The position numbers were made by a program, and so were the translations under genes. A stretch of 64,000 nucleotides of DNA, taken from Gemmobacter sp. Its GTDB lineage: Bacteria; Pseudomonadota; Alphaproteobacteria; Rhodobacterales; Rhodobacteraceae. The stretch covers positions 3,204,501 to 3,268,500 of the forward strand of contig NZ_JAUCBS010000013.1 of the NCBI RefSeq assembly GCF_034676705.1. The letters run 5' to 3'. The notes under the pieces are model-generated. The model was not told the DNA's origin. It ran no database searches and worked only from the letters and a program-made list of their open reading frames with translations. Within the stretch, counting starts at the first letter, position 1, and each line of letters begins with the position of its first letter. Positions 26,498-33,554 of the stretch are shown piece by piece.

Positions 26498-27748
26498 ATG
26501 GTTCGCGCGCAGTCTCCCTTGCTGGCGCGGCCTGAGGCTGGACCAAGGACGGGCCCTCAGGCGGTAGCTGCAACAAGACTTTTGGCGCTGTCAGCTGATG
26601 CTTTTCTGGAAGTTCTCGCCCAAGAGGCGCTGGAGAACCCGGCGCTGACGCTCCGTCTGAACCTTGACGAGGCTGACACCGAAGGCAGGCCGCGGCGGGC
26701 TTTTGCCCTGCAGCACCTGGTTGGGCCGGAACGAACCGATGGAGCTGCGGCACCCCAATCCTTGTTCGAACATGTCCAGCGCCAGATACCGCTTCTGGTG
26801 CGCGACCCGGCGCTTCGCCCATTGGCGCAAGTCTGGCTTGAGGGGCTTGAGCCGTCGGGCTGGGTCAGCCTGACTTCCATTGAAGTTGCAACTCGTGCCG
26901 GCGTCAGCCCCGAGCATGCCGAGTCGGTGCTGCTTCTGTTGCAAGATGCTGAGCCGGATGGGCTTTTCGCGCGCGATCTTCGTGAATGTCTCACCATCCA
27001 ATTGCGGGCAACCGATGAGTTGACGGAGGACATGCTGGGGCTCTTGGCTAACCTTCCGCTGCTCGCGGCTGGCGATCTGACGCGTCTTGCTGGAATCCTC
27101 GGCATAGGCAATGCTAGCCTTTCGGCACTTATCGCCAGGCTTCGACGGCTTAACCCCAAGCCCGGCGCCTCATTCGGCGACGGGCCGACCCTGATGCGCG
27201 CGCCCGATTTCCTGCTGACCTACAGCGGAGAAAAAGGTTGGGATCTGAAGCCGGGTCGCTGGCTGCAAGCCTCGCTCGAGTTGACCTCTCCAAGCGTGCG
27301 AAGCTGGGCGGCTCAGCTGCGCCGCACCTCGATTCTTGCGAAGCTGACGGAGAACCGTGAGCGGCTTATCTTTCGGGCGGCACAGCAGGCCATTGCGCTG
27401 CAGGCCGCCGTTCTGAACGGCGAAAGGCGCTGGCCGGTGCCTTTGGGGCTTGCCGATGTCGCGCGGCCTTTGGGCGTGCATGAAACCACCATCGGGCGCA
27501 TCCGTGACCATGTTCTCATCGGAGATGGCCAGCGGGCCGTACGCCTGCGGCAGTTCTTCCACCCGGCAATCCCCAACGCAACAGGTCCAACGCTGACGCC
27601 AACAGAGCTGGCTGAACGTATACGGGAAATCCGTGCGAGACCATCTGATAATGGACCGCCTTCAGATGAGACGATACGCCGCGTGCTGGTTGGTCAAGGC
27701 ATTGCCGTCTCGCGCCGGACCGTGACCAAATACCGCAGCCAGAGTTGA
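26498..27748 (+). CDS. rpoN: Divergent sigma54 factor (RpoN paralogue)
   Basis: 416 residues, one base after the activator's stop (TGA-c-ATG), so almost surely co-translated. C-terminal RpoN box reads SRRTVTKYRS where the standard is ARRTVAKYRE, preceded by a helix-turn-helix (SDETIRRVLVGQGIAVSRRT); the core-binding part includes LNPKPGASFGDGPTLMRAPDF. Region I is short and poor in glutamine (GPQAVAATRLLALSADAFLEVL). An extra sigma54 tied to one activator and one pathway suggests a dedicated pair. Rhodobacter species are known to keep several rpoN copies. Confidence 0.88.
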   Translation: MVRAQSPLLARPEAGPRTGPQAVAATRLLALSADAFLEVLAQEALENPALTLRLNLDEADTEGRPRRAFALQHLVGPERTDGAAAPQSLFEHVQRQIPLLVRDPALRPLAQVWLEGLEPSGWVSLTSIEVATRAGVSPEHAESVLLLLQDAEPDGLFARDLRECLTIQLRATDELTEDMLGLLANLPLLAAGDLTRLAGILGIGNASLSALIARLRRLNPKPGASFGDGPTLMRAPDFLLTYSGEKGWDLKPGRWLQASLELTSPSVRSWAAQLRRTSILAKLTENRERLIFRAAQQAIALQAAVLNGERRWPVPLGLADVARPLGVHETTIGRIRDHVLIGDGQRAVRLRQFFHPAIPNATGPTLTPTELAERIREIRARPSDNGPPSDETIRRVLVGQGIAVSRRTVTKYRSQS

Positions 27749-27799
27749 TGATCGGCCACCACATTTCACAACTTTGTCAGGAGCATCAGATGCCTACAG

Positions 27800-28167
27800 T
27801 GTTGATTTGCACTGAGAGCTGACCCGGTTCGGCCGAAGATTTCCATTGAGATTTGACCCATGTGACCCTCCCCCGAGCGAAGCGCGAGGGGGTCAACGGA
27901 GTGATCGACATGGGACTACTGAACGTGATCCGGAAGCTGCGCCTTCGACAGGGTTTGCCGATCCGCGAGATCGCGCGGCGCACTGGCCTGTCGCGCAATA
28001 CCATCAAGAAGTATCTTAGGGCGGATGTCACCGAGCCGCATTTCGCGACGCCGGAGCGGCCAAGCAAGCTTGATCCCTTTGCCGAGAAGCTGGCGGGTTG
28101 GCTGAAGACCAATGCCGGCAAGCCACGCAAAGAGCGGCAGACGCTGACGAAGATGCACGCAGATTGG
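27800..28167 (+). mobile_element. IS21-family left end with truncated istA
   Basis: From about 27800 the repeated blocks TGAGAGCTGACCCGG and TGAGATTTGACCCA look like the multiple end repeats of IS21 elements. The frame from 27910 gives MGLLNVIRKLRLRQGLPIRE and the HTH ARRTGLSRNTIKKYLR of IstA, then breaks near 28167 where an IS3 end begins. The catalytic domain and istB are gone, so the element is dead. Confidence 0.75.
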
Positions 28168-28169
28168 TC

Positions 28170-28440
28170 TTGTCACGTATTTGTGCCGCCCCCATTGCTC
28201 GTTTATGCCACTTGGCGTTCGAAGGCCAAGGGGCTTTTGCCTCCCAATGCTGAATGCCGACGGCGGGGGTTATAGAAGCCGTTGATGTATTGGAAGATGG
28301 CCGTCTCAGCCTGTCGGCGGGTCTCCCATGTGCGCCGCCAGATCAGTTCGGCCTTGATCGTCTTGAAGAAGGTCTCAACGGCGGCGTTATCGTAGCAATT
28401 GCCCTTGCCGCTCATCGACACCTTGAAGGCTTTCGTTCGC
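28170..28440 (-). mobile_element. IS3-family right-end fragment
   Basis: On the minus strand the last 78 or so codons of an IS3 orfB are present: KVSMSGKGNCYDNAAVETFF, the late catalytic Glu in this block, FYNPRRRHSALGGKSPLAFE. The end sequence TGTCACGTATTTGTGCC lies at the IS21 junction. The rest of the element is replaced by the copper-type gene, to which this tail is fused in frame. Confidence 0.75.
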
Positions 28441-28736
28441 ATGGGGGCCTGCGCGTTTGGCGAAGTCATCATCCCCTGCTTCATTCCGCCCTGCATCATC
28501 TGGTGCATCGCACCCATGCATTCCGGGGTCATGGCCTGCATCATGGCCTGACACTGCTCGGGCATCATCCCTTGCATGCCGGGCATCTGGCCTGAAGGCG
28601 GCGTTGGAGCGGGCGCCTGCTGCACTTGCGCGGGCGGGGTTCCGGGGTGGTGGGTGTCATGCCCGGCCTGCGCGAGGGCAGCGCCGGGCAGGCCTGCCAG
28701 CAGGCTGACAGAAAGGGCGATTGCGGTTCGGTTCAT
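28203..28736 (-). CDS. Met/His-rich periplasmic protein fused to a transposase tail
   Basis: 177 residues. Residues 1-22 are a signal peptide (ALSVSLLAGLPGAALAQ). Residues 23-97 are rich in Met, Gln, His and Pro (MPGMQGMMPEQCQAMMQ), the kind of sequence that binds Cu(I) in copper-resistance proteins. From about residue 98 the frame runs into the C-terminus of an IS3 transposase. The chimera arose by IS insertion or deletion and may still be exported. It is the last gene of the copper cluster, reading leftward. Confidence 0.7.
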   Translation of the reverse strand: MNRTAIALSVSLLAGLPGAALAQAGHDTHHPGTPPAQVQQAPAPTPPSGQMPGMQGMMPEQCQAMMQAMTPECMGAMHQMMQGGMKQGMMTSPNAQAPMRTKAFKVSMSGKGNCYDNAAVETFFKTIKAELIWRRTWETRRQAETAIFQYINGFYNPRRRHSALGGKSPLAFERQVA

Positions 28737-28867
28737 TGATCTGATCCTTTGGTTCCGGAGCGCCGGCCCGGATTCGCGGACGCGGTTCTCCGTTCTGTTC
28801 GCTGGTCTTTCGGGTTTGCGCCGGAGCGGCCGGAGACATCTCTCGCTCTCGCGGCGATCCCTGCGCA

Positions 28868-29278
28868 TCACGCAGCGGCGAGACGCGGCGGCCTCAGGAT
28901 GCCTTCGGGTGATCGGTCGTGCGGATCATGGCGCACAACCGTGAAAGCCTCACCGTTCACGGGCGGGCCGAACTCCGGCGGCGCGACGAGAACCGCGGCG
29001 GCCAGACAGGTCTGGCAGCAATCCACCAGATTTGGGCTAACGTCCGTATTCACGCAGCCAGCACTTGGACCTGCGCCATGGTCGTCCGGCATATGATGCT
29101 CGGCGCAGTGGCTTGCCGTAGCGGCGGCCTGTTGCTGGTGGATGGCATGTCCGGCGGGGCTGGCATGTACCGGGACCTGCAGAACCAGGGCGCCGATGGC
29201 AAGCACCAGAATGCTGACCGCAAACTGGCGCAATTGTCCGCATCTCGCCCGGAAAACAGCTCGCGCGCGCCCGCTCAT
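28868..29278 (-). CDS. Small Cys/His-rich exported protein (DUF2946-like)
   Basis: 136 residues: a signal or anchor helix at about 19-38 (AVSILVLAIGALVLQVPVHA), His-rich HCAEHHMPDDHG, then NLVDCCQTCLAAAVL. Spacing of Cys and His recalls DUF2946 proteins that accompany copper genes. Its start overlaps the stop of the small gene at 29275-29427 (ATGA). It could bind copper in the periplasm; this is inferred from context. Confidence 0.55.
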   Translation of the reverse strand: MSGRARAVFRARCGQLRQFAVSILVLAIGALVLQVPVHASPAGHAIHQQQAAATASHCAEHHMPDDHGAGPSAGCVNTDVSPNLVDCCQTCLAAAVLVAPPEFGPPVNGEAFTVVRHDPHDRSPEGILRPPRLAAA

Positions 29279-29427
29279 GCGCCGCCTTCCTTCCCGGTCA
29301 CACGCCGGGCCCGTGCGAGGCCAAGTTCACGTCGCGCGCCACCCGACGCCGCGAGACCGCCCGGCTGACGGAGGCAAGCCGCCTCGGCCAGGTGCTGCTT
29401 CGGAATTTTCGCAAGCTGGGCGGTCAT
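29275..29427 (-). CDS. Small protein in copper operon
   Basis: 50 residues, MTAQLAKIPKQHLAEAACLRQ..., basic and without a membrane helix. It is too short to judge by content, but its stop overlaps the next start by ATGA and it fits the gap after the DUF411 gene (16 bases), so it is probably translated. Function unknown. Confidence 0.4.
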   Translation of the reverse strand: MTAQLAKIPKQHLAEAACLRQPGGLAASGGARRELGLARARRVTGKEGGA

Positions 29428-29443
29428 GTCGGGCCTGCCTGTG

Positions 29444-29929
29444 TCAGATTTCCCGCGAACCGAGGAAGCGCCCGAAGGTCCGGGTGGTCGGGCCGAACAG
29501 GAACGCTTGATAAGGCTCGGGATTGACGCCCGGGAAATCCATGCCGGGCGAGCCGGCAGGCATTCCGGGAACGGCCAGTCCGGTCGCGTCAGGCCGCTCG
29601 GCCAGCAGGCGGCGGATCGCTACGGCCGGCACATGGCCCTCGACCACGTAGCCGCCCACCTCGGCGGTGTGGCACGATGCCATCTCGGCCGGCACGCCGA
29701 GCCGCTGCTTGAGGCTGTCCATATCGGCGAATTCCACCACCCGCACCGGGAAGCCTGCGGCCTCGATATGCGCGACCCAGCCATCGCAGCAGCCGCAGGA
29801 CGGATCCTTGGTGACGCTGACCAGAGGCAGCGCTTCGGCATGTCCCCGTCCTGGCATGGACATCAGCAGGGGGAGAGCGCCGGCAGCCGCCAGAACGGCG
29901 CGCCGGCTGATGCGGTGATCGTTTCTCAT
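29444..29929 (-). CDS. DUF411 metal-binding protein
   Basis: 161 residues with a twin-arginine-like leader (SRRAVLAAAGALPLLMSMPG). DUF411 features: VTKDPSCGCCDGWVAHIEAAGF with a CGCC pair, MASCHTAEVGGYVVEGHVPA and PGMPAGSPGMD. Proteins of this family travel with copper and silver resistance genes and are thought to bind Cu in the periplasm. ATG 29929 is chosen for its GAGG ribosome site and because the leader starts there. Confidence 0.8.
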   Translation of the reverse strand: MRNDHRISRRAVLAAAGALPLLMSMPGRGHAEALPLVSVTKDPSCGCCDGWVAHIEAAGFPVRVVEFADMDSLKQRLGVPAEMASCHTAEVGGYVVEGHVPAVAIRRLLAERPDATGLAVPGMPAGSPGMDFPGVNPEPYQAFLFGPTTRTFGRFLGSREI

Positions 29930-30026
29930 CTTCAAACCTCGTTTGATGGATTGCATTGTCGCGCCATTATGGTCCGGGGGGACGCACAAAGGGGTGAGCA
30001 GCAAATCGAAGGCCGCGGCACCGCCA

Positions 30027-32423
30027 TCACAGCTTCACCTTCCGCAAACGCGCAGCATTGGCGATGACGCTGACCGAGGACAGTGCCATGGCGGCCGCCG
30101 CGATGATCGGCGACAGCAGGATGCCGAAGAACGGATACAGCACGCCCGCCGCGACCGGCACGCCCAAGGCGTTGTAGATGAAGGCGAAGAACAGGTTCTG
30201 GCGGATGTTCCCCATGACCGCTTCCGAGAGCCGGCGGGCGCGGACGATGCCGGTCAGATCGCCCTTGAGCAAGGTGACGCCCGCGCTCTCCATCGCCACG
30301 TCGGTGCCGGTGCCCATGGCGATGCCGACATCCGCGGCCGCCAGCGCCGGCGCATCGTTGACGCCGTCGCCGGCCATCGCCACCACCTCGCCCGCCGCCT
30401 TGTGACGCTGCACGACCGCGCTCTTTTGATCGGGCAGAACCTCGGCCTCGACCTCGTCGATGCCGAGCTGGCGCGCGACGGCCTTCGCCGTGGTCCAGTT
30501 GTCGCCGGTGAGCATAACCACCCGGATCCCTTGCGCCTTCAGCGCGGCGAGCGCCTCGGGCGTCGATGGCTTGACCGGATCGGCGATGGCGAAGATGGCA
30601 GCGACGCGGCCCTCCACCCCCATGAAGATCGCGGTTGCCCCGTCCTCGCGCAGCCGGTCGGCCTCATCGGCCAGCGGCGCGACGTCGACGCCCTGCTCGG
30701 CGAGGAACTTGGCATTGCCGAGGGGAATGCGCTTGCCCTCGACCGTGCCGTAAGCGCCCTTGCCGGTCGGCGAGTCGAAATCCGCAACCGGTGCAGTCGC
30801 GATCCCGCGCTCCTCGGCCGCGCGCACGATGGCCAGCGCCAGCGGATGCTCGCTGGCGCGTTCGACGCTGGCGGCAAGCCGCAGGGCCTCGTCCTCGGTA
30901 AAGCCGGGGGCGGGAACGATGGCGGTGACGGCGGGCCGGCCCTCGGTAAGCGTGCCGGTCTTGTCGACGATGATTGTATTGACCTTCTCCATATGCTCCA
31001 GCGCCTCGGCATTCTTGATCAGGACGCCGTTCTGCGCGCCGCGCCCGACGCCGACCATGATCGACATCGGCGTCGCCAGCCCGAGCGCGCAGGGGCAGGC
31101 GATGATGAGAACGGAAACCGCCGCGATCAGACCGAAGGAGAAGCGCGGCTCCGGGCCCCAGATCGACCAGGCGATGAAGGCGAGGACCGCGATCACGATC
31201 ACCGCCGGCACGAACCACCCCGATACTTGGTCGGCGAGGCGCTGGATCGGCGCGCGCGAGCGCTGCGCCTCGGCGACGAGCTGGACGATCTGCGACAGCA
31301 TGGTGTCGCGGCCGACCTTGCGGGCCTCGATCACCAGCGCGCCGGACTGGTTCATGGTGCCGCCGATGGCAGATGCGCCGACCTCCTTGGTCACCGGCAT
31401 GGACTCGCCGGTCACCATCGATTCATCGACGGCGCTGCGGCCTTCCAGCACTTCGCCATCGACCGGTACCTTCTCGCCGGGTCGCACCCGCAGGCGGTCG
31501 CCGACATGAACGCTATCAAGCTGAACCTCCTCCTCGGTGCCGTCGTCACGGATGATCCGGGCGGTCTTGGGGGCGAGGTCGAGCAGCGCACGAATCGCGC
31601 CGCTGGTGCTTTCGCGCGCCCGCAGCTCAAGCACCTGCCCAAGCAGCACCAGCACGGTGATGACCGCCGCGGCCTCGAAGTAGACCGCGACGGACCCGTC
31701 CGGCTGCCGGAACGCATCCGGGAAGATGCCCGGCGCCAGCGTCGCCACAGTGCTGTAGATCCAGGCCGCACCCGTGCCCATGGCGATCAGGGTGAACATG
31801 TTGAGGCTGCGGTTGAGCAGCGATTGCCAGCCGCGCCGGAAAAATGGCCATCCGGCCCAGAGGACAGCCGGCGTGGCGAAGACAAGTTGCAACCAGTTGG
31901 AGGTCCGCAGACTGATGTAGTGGTGCAGACCGAAGAAATGGACGCCCATCTCGAGGATCACCACAGGAATCGTCAGCACCAGCCCGATCCAGAAACGGCG
32001 CGTCATGTCGATCAATTCAAGATTAGGCTCGGCCTCGAGGCTGGCCAGCACCGGCTCCAGCCCCATGCCGCAGATCGGGCACGAACCCGGGCCGACCTGC
32101 CGGATCTCCGGATGCATCGGGCAGGTGTAGATCGTCCCCTCGGGAACCGGCTCTGCCTTGGCCGCCGCCGCGGCGGCCGGATCGAGATAGCGTTCGGGGT
32201 CGGCCAGGAACTTCGCGCGGCAACCCGCCGAACAGAAGTAATAGGGCCGGCCGGCATGCTCGGCCTTGTGCGCGGCCGTGTGGGGATCGACCATCATTCC
32301 GCAGACCGGGTCCTTGACCTTGTGCGTGTCGTCCTGGGCGACGGCCGCGTGATCATGCGCATGACCGTGGGCGGAATGAGCGTGAGTCTGGTTCTGGTGA
32401 TCGTGTTCGGTCTTGCTGGTCAT
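30027..32423 (-). CDS. copA: Copper-exporting P-type ATPase with YHS and heavy-metal-binding domains
   Basis: 798 residues. N-terminus is His-rich, then a YHS/TRASH-type site (DPVCGMMVD...YYFCSAGCRAKF), then a heavy-metal-binding domain (YTCPMHPEIR...CPICGMGLEP), eight membrane helices, CPC in IIACPCALGLATP, phosphorylated Asp in DKTGTLTEG, and GDGVNDAPAL. These mark a P1B Cu(I) exporter. A perfect CueR-type operator lies upstream (32473-32491). I chose ATG 32423, behind GGAGG, since the longer frame would start inside the -35 box. Confidence 0.92.
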   Translation of the reverse strand: MTSKTEHDHQNQTHAHSAHGHAHDHAAVAQDDTHKVKDPVCGMMVDPHTAAHKAEHAGRPYYFCSAGCRAKFLADPERYLDPAAAAAAKAEPVPEGTIYTCPMHPEIRQVGPGSCPICGMGLEPVLASLEAEPNLELIDMTRRFWIGLVLTIPVVILEMGVHFFGLHHYISLRTSNWLQLVFATPAVLWAGWPFFRRGWQSLLNRSLNMFTLIAMGTGAAWIYSTVATLAPGIFPDAFRQPDGSVAVYFEAAAVITVLVLLGQVLELRARESTSGAIRALLDLAPKTARIIRDDGTEEEVQLDSVHVGDRLRVRPGEKVPVDGEVLEGRSAVDESMVTGESMPVTKEVGASAIGGTMNQSGALVIEARKVGRDTMLSQIVQLVAEAQRSRAPIQRLADQVSGWFVPAVIVIAVLAFIAWSIWGPEPRFSFGLIAAVSVLIIACPCALGLATPMSIMVGVGRGAQNGVLIKNAEALEHMEKVNTIIVDKTGTLTEGRPAVTAIVPAPGFTEDEALRLAASVERASEHPLALAIVRAAEERGIATAPVADFDSPTGKGAYGTVEGKRIPLGNAKFLAEQGVDVAPLADEADRLREDGATAIFMGVEGRVAAIFAIADPVKPSTPEALAALKAQGIRVVMLTGDNWTTAKAVARQLGIDEVEAEVLPDQKSAVVQRHKAAGEVVAMAGDGVNDAPALAAADVGIAMGTGTDVAMESAGVTLLKGDLTGIVRARRLSEAVMGNIRQNLFFAFIYNALGVPVAAGVLYPFFGILLSPIIAAAAMALSSVSVIANAARLRKVKL

Positions 32424-32472
32424 GTTCACGCCTCCTCGGCGTTTCCTGAGCTTGCCTTTTACCTGTTCTGCG

Positions 32473-32495
32473 CCTTCCAATCGCTGGAAGGTCAA
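32473..32495 (-). promoter_or_regulatory. CueR/MerR-type promoter-operator of the copper ATPase gene
   Basis: On the minus strand TTGACC is followed by the perfect dyad CCTTCCA-GCGAT-TGGAAGG (32473-32491). This is the CueR-type operator seen in copA promoters, inside a long -35/-10 spacer; the -10 (CAGAAC or near) is poor, as usual for MerR-type activation. No cueR gene is in the window. Confidence 0.75.
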
Positions 32496-32525
32496 GAGGC
32501 GATCGGAAGCCGGAGTTCCTGCCCG

Positions 32526-33497
32526 TCAGTGATTGCCGTGGACCTTTCCGACGCTTGCCTGCCCTGGCCCGGCATGTGACCGCATGATGTCGATGTCGGC
32601 TGCAGTCTCCTCACCGTCGAGGCAGTATTCCTCTATCTGGATGGTCGAGAAGTAGATGTTGAATCGCTCGCGCAGGAGACTACTCGCCTGCCGCAGCACC
32701 CGCTCGCCATCCTGCCAGTCCCGAACGCAGATGTGGCTCGAGAAGACATTGCGCCCGGATGTCAGGCTCCAGGCATGGACGTGATGCACATCGGTAACCC
32801 CCTCCACCTGTCGGATGGCCTCGATGGCGGCTTCCAGGTCGAGGTCTTCCGGCGTGCCTTGCAACAGGATGTGCAATGCCTCGCGCAGAATGCCCCAGGA
32901 GGCCCAGAGCAGCACCAGCCCGAAGGCCATGCCAAGCAGCGGGTCGATGGCCAGAAAGCCCGTGAACCGGATCACCAGTGCCGAGATGATGATCAGGAAG
33001 CTGCCGACGAAGGTCTGCAGGATGTGCCAATAGGCGCCGCGCATGTTCAGGTTGTCCTTCTGGCGCTCGTAGAGCAGCCAGAGCGCGACAAGCTCGGTGG
33101 CGATCCCGCCCGCAGCGGCAAACAGCATCGGCGTCGTGGCAAGCTCGATCGGCTCCATGAGACGCATCGCACCCATCCACAGCACGAAAAGCGCCATCGC
33201 GACGAGAAAAAGGCCGTTGAAAAGCGCGCCAAGGATCTCGGCCCGGACATAACCGAAGGTGCGCGCCGGGTTGGATTTCCGCTCGGTCAAGCGTAGCGCG
33301 ACCAGCGCGATGAGCACGCCGCCGACTGCCGAGAAAGTGTGGAAGGCATCGGAGATGACGGCGACCGAGCCCGTCCAGATGCCGATTCCCAGCTCGATGA
33401 CAAAGTAAAGGCCGGTGAGCCAGCCCGAGATGACAAGCGCCTTGCGATCGCCGCCCGCGGGCATGTGACCGGCATGGCCGCCGTGAGACATCGACAT
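32526..33497 (-). CDS. Cation diffusion facilitator with altered metal site
   Basis: 323 residues, six membrane helices and a cytoplasmic domain (EGVTDVHHVHAWSLTSGRNVFSSHICV). N-terminus His-rich (MSHGGHAGHM). Normal zinc CDFs have HxxxD in helices 2 and 5; here helix 2 reads DAFHTFSA (His53, Ala57) and helix 5 HILQT (His158, Thr162), so both aspartates of the transport site are lost. It lies between the copper ATPase and multicopper oxidase genes. It probably exports a metal other than Zn, or works differently; Cu is a guess from context. Confidence 0.82.
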   Translation of the reverse strand: MSMSHGGHAGHMPAGGDRKALVISGWLTGLYFVIELGIGIWTGSVAVISDAFHTFSAVGGVLIALVALRLTERKSNPARTFGYVRAEILGALFNGLFLVAMALFVLWMGAMRLMEPIELATTPMLFAAAGGIATELVALWLLYERQKDNLNMRGAYWHILQTFVGSFLIIISALVIRFTGFLAIDPLLGMAFGLVLLWASWGILREALHILLQGTPEDLDLEAAIEAIRQVEGVTDVHHVHAWSLTSGRNVFSSHICVRDWQDGERVLRQASSLLRERFNIYFSTIQIEEYCLDGEETAADIDIMRSHAGPGQASVGKVHGNH

Positions 33498-33554
33498 GAG
33501 TCCGCCTCCTTGTTGCTTAGGGAGAACGCCGGCATCCGGCGTCCTCTGCCTGGC

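Noticed and set aside
29943..32579. 878-codon open frame on the plus strand over the copper ATPase
   Set aside because: Antisense to a gene with all P-type ATPase motifs; composition (His/Arg/Asp-rich without motifs) is typical of shadow frames.
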